DNA of 64,000 nt from assembly GCF_000473325.1 (NCBI RefSeq), contig NZ_KI421513.1:954217-1018216 (forward strand), read 5' to 3'. Positions 53,650-64,000 of the stretch are shown here, one piece after another; the stretch's first letter is position 1, and every line of letters begins with the position of its first letter. The DNA comes from Leisingera caerulea DSM 24564 (GTDB lineage Bacteria > Pseudomonadota > Alphaproteobacteria > Rhodobacterales > Rhodobacteraceae). The position numbers and the translations under genes were made by a program. A model generated the notes under the pieces. The model was given only the letters and a program-made list of their open reading frames with translations, was not told where the DNA came from and did no database searches.

Positions 53650-53678
53650 TTGTTAGTTACAAAACCAACTAATATTCC
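53650..53678 (+). promoter_or_regulatory. hmgA promoter with embedded MarR operator
   Basis: TTGTTA (53650-53655) and TATTCC (53673-53678) are 17 bases apart. The perfect inverted repeat TTAGTT-N8-AACTAA (53653-53672) overlaps the -35 and fills the spacer up to the -10, so repressor and polymerase could not bind together. On the other strand TTGCGG near 53684 could serve the MarR gene through the same operator. Confidence 0.6.
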
Positions 53679-53704
53679 GCAAGCAGTGACAGGAGGAACG
53701 CGCG

Positions 53705-55060
53705 ATGAATCGGCCAGCCGATCCCCATAAAATGATCCAGGCTCCCTCGCTTGCGGGGCCGAACGAGGGCTATATGCCCGGCTTTGCCAACGACTTTGAG
53801 ACCGAGGCGCTGCCTGGCGCCTTGCCGCAGGGCATGAACAGCCCGCAAAAATGCAACTACGGCCTTTACGGCGAACAGCTGAGCGGCACCGCCTTTACCG
53901 CCGACCCGCCGGAGCGGACCTGGACCTACCGGATCCGCCCCTCGGTCAAGCATTCGCACCGCTACCAGAAGATCGACCTGCCGCACTGGAAGTCGGCGCC
54001 CTGTGTCGATCCGGACGTGATTTCGCTGGGCCAGTACCGCTGGGATCCGGTGCCCCATTCCGATGAGGGCCTGACCTGGCTCACCGGCATGCGCACGATG
54101 ACCACCGCAGGCGACGTGAACACCCAGGTCGGCATGGCCAGCCACATCTATCTGGTCACAGAATCGATGGTGGACAGCTATTTCTTCTCTGCCGACTCGG
54201 AACTGCTGGTGGTGCCGCAGGAAGGGCGCCTGCGCTTTGCAACTGAGCTGGGCATCATTGACCTGGCACCGCAGGAGATCGCGATTATCCCGCGCGGAAT
54301 GGTGTACCGGGTGGAGGTGCTGGAAGGCCCCTGCCGCGGCTTTGTCTGCGAAAACTACGGCCAGAAATTCGAGCTGCCGGGCCGCGGGCCCATTGGCGCC
54401 AACTGCATGGCCAACCCGCGCGACTTCAAGGCGCCGGTGGCGGCGTTCGAGGACCGCGAGGCGCCCTCGACCGTGACCATCAAGTGGTGCGGCCAGTTCC
54501 ATGAGACCAAGATCGGCCACTCGCCGCTGGATGTGGTCGCCTGGCACGGCAACTACGCGCCCTACAAATACGACCTGACCACCTATTGCCCGGTAGGCGC
54601 GATCCTGTTCGACCACCCGGATCCGTCGATCTTCACCGTGCTGACCGCGCCGTCGGGTGTGCCGGGCACCGCGAACATTGATTTCGTGCTTTTCCGCGAG
54701 CGCTGGATGGTGGCGGAAAACACCTTCCGCCCGCCGTGGTATCACAAGAACATCATGTCGGAGCTGATGGGCAACATCTACGGCCAGTACGACGCCAAAC
54801 CGCAGGGCTTTGTGCCGGGCGGGATGTCCCTCCACAACATGATGCTGCCGCACGGGCCGGACAAGAACGCCTTTGAGGGCGCGTCGAACGCCAACCTCGG
54901 CCCCGAGAAGCTGGACAACACCATGTCCTTCATGTTCGAGACCCGCTTCCCGCAGCATCTGACCGCATTTGCAGCCAAGGACGCGCCGCTGCAGGATGAC
55001 TACATCGACTGCTGGAGCGACATCGAGAAGAAGTTCGACGGCACGCCCGGCCTGAAATGA
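53705..55060 (+). CDS. hmgA: Homogentisate 1,2-dioxygenase
   Basis: Opens the ring of homogentisate to maleylacetoacetate with a ferrous iron. The 451 residues include [27 protein letters not shown], and the iron ligands His347 and Glu353 ([14 protein letters not shown]) and His377 ([13 protein letters not shown]). Spacing matches the human enzyme. It is the first gene of the locus, downstream of a promoter and MarR operator. AGGAGG precedes the ATG. fahA follows after 105 bases. Confidence 0.98.
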   Translation: MNRPADPHKMIQAPSLAGPNEGYMPGFANDFETEALPGALPQGMNSPQKCNYGLYGEQLSGTAFTADPPERTWTYRIRPSVKHSHRYQKIDLPHWKSAPCVDPDVISLGQYRWDPVPHSDEGLTWLTGMRTMTTAGDVNTQVGMASHIYLVTESMVDSYFFSADSELLVVPQEGRLRFATELGIIDLAPQEIAIIPRGMVYRVEVLEGPCRGFVCENYGQKFELPGRGPIGANCMANPRDFKAPVAAFEDREAPSTVTIKWCGQFHETKIGHSPLDVVAWHGNYAPYKYDLTTYCPVGAILFDHPDPSIFTVLTAPSGVPGTANIDFVLFRERWMVAENTFRPPWYHKNIMSELMGNIYGQYDAKPQGFVPGGMSLHNMMLPHGPDKNAFEGASNANLGPEKLDNTMSFMFETRFPQHLTAFAAKDAPLQDDYIDCWSDIEKKFDGTPGLK

Positions 55061-55067
55061 AATGGTG

Positions 55068-55134
55068 AGGGGGCGCTGCCCCCTCTGGGCCGGACCGGCC
55101 CATTCACCCCCGGAGTATTTCCGGAAAGATGAAA
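55068..55134 (+). repeat. Roseobacter-type extragenic repeat between hmgA and fahA
   Basis: GGGGGCGCTGCCCCC starts a stretch ending CACCCCCGGAGTATTTCC and GGAAAGATGAAA. I recall this pattern as a common intergenic repeat in Rhodobacteraceae. A diverged copy in reverse orientation follows fahA at 56430-56465. The internal GGGCCGG-A-CCGGCCC hairpin is perfect. Confidence 0.6.
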
Positions 55135-55165
55135 AGGATCTGAGGATCCGGAAACTGGAGACACT

Positions 55166-56422
55166 ATGCCTCTGCTGAAATCCTGGGTGGCCTCGGCCAA
55201 TGATGCGGACCACCCGTTCCCGCTGAACAACCTGCCCTACGGTGTGTTTTCCATTGATGGCGATGATCCGCGCTGCGGCGTGGCCATCGGTGACATGATC
55301 CTGGACATGCAGGCCGCCGAAGAGGCCGGGCTGATCCAGCTGGGCGATGCGCCGCTGTTCGACGTCCCTTACTGGAACGACCTGATGGAAGAAGGCCCCG
55401 CCGTCTGGGCCGCGCTGCGCGACCGTCTGACCGCGCTGCTGTCCGAAGGCTCCGCCGAGCAGGAGAAGGTGGAGACCCTGCTGGTTCCCGCTGCCGATGC
55501 GGAGCTGCACATGCCCTTTGCGGTCAGCGAATACACTGACTTCTACGCCGGCAAGAACCACGCCTTCAACGTCGGCACCATGTTCCGCGGCCCGGAAAAC
55601 GCGCTGCCGCCGAACTGGCTGCACATCCCGATCGGCTACAACGGGCGCGCGTCTTCTGTTGTGGTCTCCGGCACCGATGTCCGCCGCCCCTGGGGCCAGC
55701 TGAAAGGCCCGAGTGATGACAAGCCGCGGTGGGCGCCCTGCGCGCGCTTCGACATTGAGCTGGAAATGGGCGCGATCGTCGGCACACCCTCGGACGGTCC
55801 CATCACTGTTCAGGAAGCGGATGACAACATCTTTGGTTACGTGCTGCTGAACGACTGGTCGGCGCGCGATATCCAGGCCTGGGAATACCAGCCGCTGGGG
55901 CCGTTCCAGGCCAAGGCAACTGCCAACACGATCTCCCCCTGGATCGTGACCAAGCCGGCGCTGGAGCCGTTCCGCTGCGACACGCCGGAGCGCGAAGTGG
56001 AGCTGCTGGACCACCTGAAGGACTGCGGCCCAATGCTCTATGACATCGATCTTGAAGTGACCTTGGCACCGGAAGGCAAGGAGGCCACGACCATCGCGCG
56101 GACGAACTATAAGGAAATGTACTACTCTGCCGCGCAGCAGCTGGCACATCACACCACCTCGGGCTGCCCGATGAACGCGGGCGACCTGTTGGGATCCGGC
56201 ACCATCTCCGGCCCCACCAAGGAAAGCCGCGGTTCGCTGCTGGAACTCAGCTGGGGCGGTAAGGAGCCGCTGACGCTGGACAGTGGCGAGGAGCGCTCCT
56301 TTATCGCTGACGGCGACACGCTGACCCTGAAAGGCGCGGCCAAAGGAGATGGCTACACCATCGGGTTCGGCGACTGCACCGGCACCGTGCTGGCTGCTCT
56401 GGACGATCCGTTCAAGAGGTAA
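55166..56422 (+). CDS. fahA: Fumarylacetoacetase
   Basis: Last enzyme of the homogentisate pathway; hydrolyses fumarylacetoacetate to fumarate and acetoacetate. The 418 residues have the N-terminal SH3-like domain (LPYGVFSI, RCGVAIGDMILDM) and the catalytic domain with YTDFYAGKNHAFNVGTMFRGP, FDIELEMGAIVG (metal carboxylates), LLNDWSARDIQAWEYQPLGPF and the C-terminal DLLGSGTISGP. Length matches the eukaryotic-like full-size form. GGAG precedes the ATG. Confidence 0.97.
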   Translation: MPLLKSWVASANDADHPFPLNNLPYGVFSIDGDDPRCGVAIGDMILDMQAAEEAGLIQLGDAPLFDVPYWNDLMEEGPAVWAALRDRLTALLSEGSAEQEKVETLLVPAADAELHMPFAVSEYTDFYAGKNHAFNVGTMFRGPENALPPNWLHIPIGYNGRASSVVVSGTDVRRPWGQLKGPSDDKPRWAPCARFDIELEMGAIVGTPSDGPITVQEADDNIFGYVLLNDWSARDIQAWEYQPLGPFQAKATANTISPWIVTKPALEPFRCDTPEREVELLDHLKDCGPMLYDIDLEVTLAPEGKEATTIARTNYKEMYYSAAQQLAHHTTSGCPMNAGDLLGSGTISGPTKESRGSLLELSWGGKEPLTLDSGEERSFIADGDTLTLKGAAKGDGYTIGFGDCTGTVLAALDDPFKR

Positions 56423-56429
56423 GCCGCGC

Positions 56430-56470
56430 TTTCCCTCTTGCCACAAATACACCCGCCGGAGGCTCCCGCA
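56430..56470 (-). repeat. Diverged, inverted copy of the extragenic repeat
   Basis: TTTCCCTCTTGCCACAAATA followed by CACCCGCCGGAGGCTCCC aligns with the reverse complement of 55106-55134 (TTTCATCTTTCCGGAAATAC then TCCGGGGG). The two flank fahA in opposite orientation. Assigned by eye. Confidence 0.45.
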
Positions 56471-56504
56471 CTTGCCTCTGGCGCACCGCTGAAAGGACAG
56501 ACAC

Positions 56505-57455
56505 ATGGCCAAGGCATTCGCGTCCCAAGGGGACATGAGCGAAAAGAAAATCTCCTTCACCGAGGTTGGCGAGGGCCTGTATGCCTTCACCGCAGAGGGC
56601 GATCCGAACTCCGGCGTGATCATCGGCGATGACAGCGTGATGATTGTCGAGGCGCAGGCGACCCCGCGGCTGGCAAACAAGGTGATCGAATGCGTCCGCT
56701 CGGTCACCGACAAGCCGATCACCCATGTGGCGCTGACCCATTACCACGCGGTGCGCGTGCTGGGCGCCTCCGCGTTTGGCGCACAGCAGATCATCATGGG
56801 CGACGCCGCACGCGCCATGGTCGTGGAGCGCGGACAGGAGGACTGGGACAGCGAATTTCAGCGTTTCCCGCGGCTTTTCGAAGGCCATGAGAGCATTCCC
56901 GGGCTGACCTACCCGACCACCACATTCTCCGACGACATGACCGTCTACCTCGGCAACCGCCGGGTCGACCTGATGCACCTGGGCCGCGCCCACACCGCGG
57001 GCGACATCGTGATCCATGTGCCGGACCAGAACGTGATGTTCACTGGCGACATCGTCGAATACCACTCCGCCTGCTATTGCGGCGACGGCCATTTCGGCGA
57101 CTGGGGCGACACGCTCGACAACATCAAGGCTTTCGACGTTGACGCCATTGCACCGGGCCGCGGCGATGCGCTGGTCGGCAAAGAGATGGTCAATGCCGCA
57201 ATCGAGAACACCCGCGATTTTGTCGAAAGCACCTACCGCCCCGCGGCCAAAGTGGCGGCCCGCAACGGCACCCTGAAGGAAGCCTGGGACGCGGTGCGCG
57301 CGGAGTGCGATCCGAAGTTTGCGGACTATGCGATCTATGAGCATTGCCTGCCCTTCAACGTCGCCCGCGCCTATGACGAGGCCCGCGGCATCGACACCCC
57401 GCGGATCTGGACCGCTCAGCGCGATCTGGAGATGTGGGAGGCCCTGCAGGGCTGA
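56505..57455 (+). CDS. MBL-fold protein with incomplete metal motif
   Basis: A 316-residue metallo-beta-lactamase-fold protein. The usual HxHxDH reads HYHAVR (79-84), keeping both site-1 histidines but losing the Asp and last His of site 2. The later HLGRAHTAGD and MFTGDIVEY supply His and Asp ligands. It may bind a single metal. The role is unknown; its place between fahA and the FAD monooxygenase suggests hydrolysis of an aromatic thioester or lactone intermediate. AAAGGACAG precedes the ATG; ATG at 56535 is an alternative. Confidence 0.86.
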   Translation: MAKAFASQGDMSEKKISFTEVGEGLYAFTAEGDPNSGVIIGDDSVMIVEAQATPRLANKVIECVRSVTDKPITHVALTHYHAVRVLGASAFGAQQIIMGDAARAMVVERGQEDWDSEFQRFPRLFEGHESIPGLTYPTTTFSDDMTVYLGNRRVDLMHLGRAHTAGDIVIHVPDQNVMFTGDIVEYHSACYCGDGHFGDWGDTLDNIKAFDVDAIAPGRGDALVGKEMVNAAIENTRDFVESTYRPAAKVAARNGTLKEAWDAVRAECDPKFADYAIYEHCLPFNVARAYDEARGIDTPRIWTAQRDLEMWEALQG

Positions 57456-57606
57456 GCTCAGGCCAGAATTTGCAACCGGGGCGTTTTGATCCAGATCGTG
57501 TCGCCCCGGCAAAACCTGTGAGACGCTGGACCATGCTCCCGGCTGCCCTCTGCCGGGAAAGGGTTGAGCTGTGCCTGAAGGCACCCGGAATTTGGGAGGA
57601 GACCTG

Positions 57607-59217
57607 ATGAACAAGATCTTTGAAGTCCCTTTGTACCCCTACGAGCGCCATGCGGATGAGGATGCCTCTTCGCCCGTACGCCGCAAGGTGGTGGTTATAG
57701 GGGCGGGCCCGGTTGGCCTGGCTGCCGCCATCGACCTGGCGCAGCAGGGCACCGAAGTTGTGGTGCTGGACGACAACGACAAGGTGAGCTTCGGCTCCCG
57801 CGCGATCTGCTTTGCCAAGCGGCCGCTGGAAATCCTAGACCGGCTGGGCTGCGGCCAGCCGATGGTGGACAAGGGTGTGCAGTGGAACACCGGCAAGGTG
57901 TTCTTCGACGACCGGCAGGTTTATGAATTCAACCTGCTGCCGGAAGAGGGCCACAAGCGCCCCGCCTTCATCAATCTGCAGCAGTATTACTTCGAGGAAT
58001 ACCTGGTGAACCGGGTGCGCGAACTCCAGGAGCAGGGCGCGCCGATCGAAATCCGCGGCCGTAACAAGGTTTCCGCCATAGGCACTCATCCCACCCACGT
58101 GGTGCTGGAAATCGATACTCCCGAAGGCTCCTATAACTTGGAAACCGAATGGCTGATCGCCTGCGATGGCGCTGGCTCCCCCACCCGGCAGATGCTGGGT
58201 CTGGATTTCGTCGGCCGTGTATTCGAGGACAACTTCCTGATTGCCGACGTGATCATGGAGGCGGATTTCCCGTCGGAACGCTGGTTCTGGTTCGACCCGC
58301 CCTTCAACAAGGGCCAGTCGGCGCTGCTGCACAAGCAGCCTGACGGGGTCTGGCGCATCGACCTGCAGCTGGGCTGGGATATAGACAAGGAGCGTGAGAA
58401 GCGCCCGGAAAACGTGATCCCGCGCCTCAAGGCGATGCTGGGCGAGGATGTGAAATTCGAACTGGAATGGGTCTCGATCTATACCTTCCAGTGCCGCCGG
58501 ATGGAGCAGTTCCGCCATGGCCGGGTGATCTTTGCCGGAGACGCCGCGCACCAGGTCTCGCCCTTCGGCGCCCGCGGGGCCAACTCCGGCCTGCAGGACA
58601 CCGATAACCTGTGCTGGAAGCTGAAGCTGGTGATGGACGGCAAGGCGCCTGAAAGCCTGCTGGACAGCTATGATGCGGAGCGCATCCACGGTGCGGATGA
58701 GAACATCCTCAACTCGTCGCGCTCGACCGATTTCATCACCCCGAAATCGGAGATCAGCCGGGTGCTACGCGACGCGGTCCTGGACCTGTCGGAACAGTAT
58801 GAATTCGCACGTCCCCTGGTGAACTCCGGCCGCCTGTCGGTGCCCTGCACCTATGACGGCTCGCCGCTGAACTCGGCGGATGCGCTGGACGGGCCGGACC
58901 GCACCCGCCCCGGCTCCCCCTGTCCTGACGCGCCGCTGAGCGACGGATTCCTGTTGGACAAGCTGGGCGATAAATTCGTGCTGCTGACCATCGACGCCGA
59001 CGCGCCGGATGTGATCGTGGAGGAAGGCATCGAGGTCACCCGCCTGGCGCTGTCGATCAAGGATGACAAGACACTGGCACTGCAGCAGCGCTATCTGGGC
59101 AAGCATGAAAGCGGCGTCTACCTGATCCGCCCGGACCAGCACGTGGCCGCCCGCCGGCCTGCCTTTGATGAAAACCAGTTCCGGCACGCAATCCGCCGGG
59201 CCATCGGCAAGGAATGA
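57607..59217 (+). CDS. FAD-dependent aromatic monooxygenase (PheA/TfdB/MhpA type)
   Basis: A 536-residue flavoprotein hydroxylase. The FAD-binding VVVIGAGPVGLAAAIDLAQQG (about 28-48), the DG motif IACDGAGSPTRQMLGL, and the second FAD motif FAGDAAHQVSPFGARGANSGLQD (about 305-327) are complete. A C-terminal thioredoxin-like domain follows. Such enzymes hydroxylate phenolic rings with NAD(P)H and O2. Given the locus, making homogentisate from a hydroxyphenylacetate is a plausible inference. ATG at 57607 follows GGAGGAG. Overlaps nothing downstream but DUF2783 starts 5 bases later. Confidence 0.92.
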   Translation: MNKIFEVPLYPYERHADEDASSPVRRKVVVIGAGPVGLAAAIDLAQQGTEVVVLDDNDKVSFGSRAICFAKRPLEILDRLGCGQPMVDKGVQWNTGKVFFDDRQVYEFNLLPEEGHKRPAFINLQQYYFEEYLVNRVRELQEQGAPIEIRGRNKVSAIGTHPTHVVLEIDTPEGSYNLETEWLIACDGAGSPTRQMLGLDFVGRVFEDNFLIADVIMEADFPSERWFWFDPPFNKGQSALLHKQPDGVWRIDLQLGWDIDKEREKRPENVIPRLKAMLGEDVKFELEWVSIYTFQCRRMEQFRHGRVIFAGDAAHQVSPFGARGANSGLQDTDNLCWKLKLVMDGKAPESLLDSYDAERIHGADENILNSSRSTDFITPKSEISRVLRDAVLDLSEQYEFARPLVNSGRLSVPCTYDGSPLNSADALDGPDRTRPGSPCPDAPLSDGFLLDKLGDKFVLLTIDADAPDVIVEEGIEVTRLALSIKDDKTLALQQRYLGKHESGVYLIRPDQHVAARRPAFDENQFRHAIRRAIGKE

Positions 59218-59222
59218 CCGCC

Positions 59223-59441
59223 ATGACAGAGACCGATCAGCTGATCCTGACCGCCAACACCGAGCGCGCCGACGATTTCTACGCAGATCTCTTGGCGGCG
59301 CACGAGGGCCTCAGCAGGTCCGAAAGCGATGCCCTGAATGCACGCCTGGTGCTGGTGCTCGCCAACCACATTGGAAAACGCGCGATCCTAAAACAGGCGC
59401 TGGCTGCGGCCGCGCTGAAACCCGGGGAGGACACCGCTTGA
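59223..59441 (+). CDS. DUF2783 small protein
   Basis: A 72-residue, mostly helical protein with ADDFYADLLAAHEGLSRSESDALNARLVLVLANHIGKRAILKQAL in segments, the DUF2783 pattern. Function unknown. AAGGA lies nine bases before the ATG at 59223; an ATG at 59214 overlaps the monooxygenase stop. Its stop overlaps the TTG start of the VOC gene. Wedged between two enzymes with tight coupling, it may be an accessory subunit of the monooxygenase. Confidence 0.82.
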   Translation: MTETDQLILTANTERADDFYADLLAAHEGLSRSESDALNARLVLVLANHIGKRAILKQALAAAALKPGEDTA

Positions 59442-59980
59442 AAATCGAACAGATTCACCACGTCGCCTACCGCTGCAAAGACGCCAAAGAAACGGTGGAG
59501 TGGTACAACAAGATGCTGAAGATGGACTTTGTCCTGGCCATTGCCGAGGACCACGTGCCATCGACGCATGAACCCGATCCCTACATGCATATCTTCATGG
59601 ATGCGGGCAACGGCAACGTCCTGGCCTTCTTCGAGCTGCCGACCAAGCCGGAGATGGACCGCGACCGCAACACGCCGGTCTGGGTGCAGCACATCGCCTT
59701 CAAGGTGAAGGACCGCGACACCCTGATCCAGTTCAAGGAGCATCTGGAGGCAAATGGCGTCGAGGTGCTGGGCGTCACCGACCACTCCATCTTCCACTCG
59801 ATCTATTTCTTCGACCCGAACGGCCACCGGGTGGAGCTCGCCTGCCCCGATCCGGCAGAAGACGCGCTGCTTGAAAAGCTGGACGCGGTGAAGTGGGAGA
59901 TGCTGGAGGAATGGTCCAAGACCAAGAAGGCGCCGAAACACGCTGACTGGCTGCACGCCAAGGAACTGAACAAGGGCTAA
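59438..59980 (+). CDS. VOC family protein (glyoxalase/dioxygenase-like)
   Basis: A 180-residue protein with one vicinal-oxygen-chelate domain. Metal ligands are likely the His in IEQIHHVAYRC (about 6), the His in VWVQHIAFKV (about 87) and the Glu in NGHRVELACP (about 133). The C-terminal 40 residues (KWEMLEEWSKTKKAPKHADWL) are an extension. It is too short to be 4-hydroxyphenylpyruvate dioxygenase. Start is TTG at 59438, overlapping the previous stop (TTGA), with GGGGAGGA upstream. Role in this pathway is unknown. Confidence 0.87.
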   Translation: MKIEQIHHVAYRCKDAKETVEWYNKMLKMDFVLAIAEDHVPSTHEPDPYMHIFMDAGNGNVLAFFELPTKPEMDRDRNTPVWVQHIAFKVKDRDTLIQFKEHLEANGVEVLGVTDHSIFHSIYFFDPNGHRVELACPDPAEDALLEKLDAVKWEMLEEWSKTKKAPKHADWLHAKELNKG

Positions 59981-59996
59981 GCCCGCACGAACGGGC

Positions 59997-60023
59997 AAAG
60001 GCAGCCCCCAAGGGCTGCCTTTT
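59997..60023 (+). terminator. Hairpin between VOC gene and maiA
   Basis: AAAGGCAGCCC (59997-60007) pairs with GGGCTGCCTTT (60012-60022) around CCAA. The tract after it is TTTC-like and short, so readthrough into maiA is likely; it may act as partial attenuator. Confidence 0.6.
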
Positions 60024-60042
60024 CACGAGAGGGAGGACGCAG

Positions 60043-60675
60043 ATGAGCCGCACGGTTCTATATGATTACTGGCGCTCTTCAGCCAGCTACCGGCTGCGCA
60101 TTGCGCTGAACCTGGCGGAGATCGGCTACACCACCGTCCCGGTCGATCTGGTCAAGGGCGAACACAGAAGCCCGGACCACCTGGCCCGCAACCCGCAGGG
60201 GTTTGTCCCGGTGCTGGAAATTGACGGTCTGCGGCTGACCCAATCGCTGGCGATCCTCGACTACCTGGACGAAACCAGGGCGCTCGGCCTGCTGCCCCAG
60301 GACACGGGCCAGCGCGCCTTGGCACGGGCCCTGGCGCATTCTGTAGCGGTGGATGTGCACCCGGTCTGCAATCTGCAAGTGGCGAAACACGCCACCGCAC
60401 TCAGCGGCGGCGCGCCGGACATGCCCAAAGCCTGGATGCAGCATTTCATCCGCCCCGGCCTGCAAGCGTTCGAAGTGCTGCTTGGCGGATTCGAACAGAC
60501 GCCTTTCTGCACCGGGGACACACCGGGGCTGGCGGACATCTGCCTGATGCCTCAGCTGTACAACGCCCGCCGCTGGGAGGCGGAGTTCTCGGACCTGCCG
60601 CGCATCTGCGCGGTGGAGGCCGCCTGCACAGAACACCCCGCATTTACAGCCGCACATCCGGATCAGGCGGCCTGA
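60043..60675 (+). CDS. maiA: Maleylacetoacetate isomerase
   Basis: Zeta-class glutathione transferase that isomerises maleylacetoacetate to fumarylacetoacetate, between HmgA and FahA. The 210 residues have the active-site motif WRSSASYRLRIALNLAEIGY, NPQGFVPVLEIDG, LTQSLAILDYLDE and the C-terminal LADICLMPQLYNARRW. The Ser-Ser pair is kept while the zeta-class Cys is Ala, as in many bacterial enzymes. GGGAGGA precedes the ATG. A 14-bp GC palindrome (60676-60689) touches the stop codon. Confidence 0.95.
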   Translation: MSRTVLYDYWRSSASYRLRIALNLAEIGYTTVPVDLVKGEHRSPDHLARNPQGFVPVLEIDGLRLTQSLAILDYLDETRALGLLPQDTGQRALARALAHSVAVDVHPVCNLQVAKHATALSGGAPDMPKAWMQHFIRPGLQAFEVLLGGFEQTPFCTGDTPGLADICLMPQLYNARRWEAEFSDLPRICAVEAACTEHPAFTAAHPDQAA

Positions 60676-60737
60676 GCGGCGCGCGCCGCAGCCTTAGCAC
60701 TCCGGGTCAGTTGGCCGGTTATTGTGTTTTTTAACGC

Positions 60738-60780
60738 AAAACCGCCGCTTGCGTTATGTGCAGCGGCGGTTTTGTTTTGG
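60738..60780. terminator. Bidirectional terminator between maiA and the rRNA operon
   Basis: AAAACCGCCGC (60738-60748) pairs with GCGGCGGTTTT (60763-60773) across 14 bases. On the plus strand TTTTGTTTTGG ends maiA transcripts; on the minus strand GGTTTT followed further on by a short A/T tract could end rRNA transcripts. Confidence 0.8.
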
Positions 60781-60814
60781 GCATCGTTTAAGAGAGTTAT
60801 TTGGATTTTACTAG

Positions 60815-60930
60815 GTTTGGCGGTGACCTACTCTCCCAGGGCTTGAGCCCAAGTACCATCGGCGCGACAGTGCTTAACTTCCGGGTTCGGGATGGGACCG
60901 GGTGTTTCACTTGTGCTGTGGCCACCAAAC
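60815..60930 (-). rRNA. rrf: 5S ribosomal RNA
   Basis: Read on the minus strand it starts TTTGGTGGCCACAGC and ends AGTAGGTCACCGCCAAA, with the conserved core CCCGAACCCGGAAGTTAAGC. About 116 bases; ends are judged from the closing helix I and may be off by 1-3 bases. No tRNA follows it before the terminator at 60738-60780. Confidence 0.95.
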
Positions 60931-60972
60931 CGAGAAAAATCCAGATGCCTTCGGCAGGTGGATTTTTCTCGG
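60930..60972 (-). other. Long hairpin at the 5' end of 5S rRNA
   Basis: CCGAGAAAAATCC (60930-60942) pairs perfectly with GGATTTTTCTCGG (60960-60972); an inner TGCC-TTC-GGCA extends it. It abuts the 5S start in the 23S-5S spacer and is a likely processing site. The rest of the 207-base spacer has no tRNA. Confidence 0.7.
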
Positions 60973-61137
60973 TTAGCGGCAGGCAGCGTATTTGCAAAGC
61001 AAATGCGCGTTGCCGCACCTGAGTTACGTCACAGGACGTTTCCACAAGCGGAAGGCAATACAATCAACGTTTGTCCAAGTTTTTTGTTTTGGATGGTTTG
61101 CTTTATTTGGTTCGAGTAACACTGTCTGTTACTGGAT

Positions 61138-63957
<2,820 letters not shown>

Positions 63958-63970
<13 letters not shown>

Positions 63971-63985
63971 CAGAAAAAGACAGTG
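63958..63985 (-). other. 23S processing stalk, 5' arm (3' arm at 61120-61147)
   Basis: GCTTGATTTGATCCAG (63958-63973) is the exact complement of CTGGATCAAATCAAGC (61132-61147), and GACAGTG (63979-63985) pairs with CACTGTC (61120-61126) beyond an internal loop. This long helix brings the 23S ends together for RNase III. Confidence 0.8.
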
Positions 63986-64000
63986 CAAACCGTCGCGGCA

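Noticed and set aside
53669..56722. 1017-codon open frame antisense to hmgA and fahA
   Set aside because: It is the complement of two clear genes with strong codon bias in GC-rich DNA. The translation is His/Arg/Gly-rich with no domain.
59438..59980. VOC protein as 4-hydroxyphenylpyruvate dioxygenase
   Set aside because: One VOC domain of 180 residues; HPPD is about 350 residues with two VOC domains.

Overview
The window is GC-rich chromosomal DNA from an alphaproteobacterium, most likely a Roseobacter-group member of the Rhodobacteraceae (Leisingera/Phaeobacter/Ruegeria-like). Support: the gene order folK-rpoZ-rsh-DUF2062-pdxJ-acpS-lepB-rnc, a separate F0 operon with both b and b' subunits, a MipZ-type division ATPase, an SHGR-type N-terminal extension on TrmD, and a 23S rRNA with an enlarged helix 9. 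The genus call is inference. Nearly all of the window is core housekeeping sequence; I see no prophage, insertion sequence, integrase or CRISPR array.

Layout. 1-6.6 kb: a minus-strand operon for folate (folK), transcription and stringent response (rpoZ, rsh), a DUF2062 membrane protein, vitamin B6 (pdxJ), ACP activation (acpS), protein export (lepB) and RNase III (rnc, cut by the window edge). 6.7-12.7 kb: a NYN nuclease, cytochrome c, ispH, a LysE exporter, a methyltransferase, rnhA, a TRIC-like channel and a glycosyltransferase. 12.7-14.8 kb: fmt with two peptide deformylase genes, one with a destroyed active site. 14.9-22.3 kb: a PatB-like lyase, an L,D-transpeptidase, a glutathionyl-hydroquinone reductase, the cobalamin genes cobC-cbiB and an MltB-like transglycosylase. 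22.3-28.1 kb: smc, with a good promoter and a perfect DnaA box upstream, then an aminotransferase divergent from a GntR regulator; two similar inverted repeats lie between those two.

28.2-31.0 kb: the ATP synthase F0 operon atpI-B-E-F'-F. 31.1-39.7 kb: two EamA transporters, ArsR and LysR regulators, a Usp protein, azoR, an amino-acid racemase, a prolyl-tRNA deacylase and an EF-G-like protein that lacks switch I. 39.9-48.8 kb: the translation cluster ffh, three tandem GNAT genes, chorismate mutase, rpsP, bluB, rimM, trmD, rplS, rpmE, interrupted by an antisense kinase gene. rplS has a long leader with a promoter, hairpins and a possible 20-codon upstream ORF. 48.9-53.1 kb: a DbpA-type helicase, mipZ and a class III adenylate cyclase.

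53.2-60.7 kb: a homogentisate degradation locus. A MarR regulator is divergent from hmgA, fahA, an MBL-fold protein, an FAD monooxygenase, a DUF2783 protein, a VOC protein and maiA. HmgA, MaiA and FahA take homogentisate to fumarate and acetoacetate; the four genes between fahA and maiA are an uncharacterised module that probably feeds this pathway. 60.8-64.0 kb: the 5S and complete 23S rRNA genes on the minus strand, converging on maiA, with a long 23S processing stalk and no distal tRNA-fMet.
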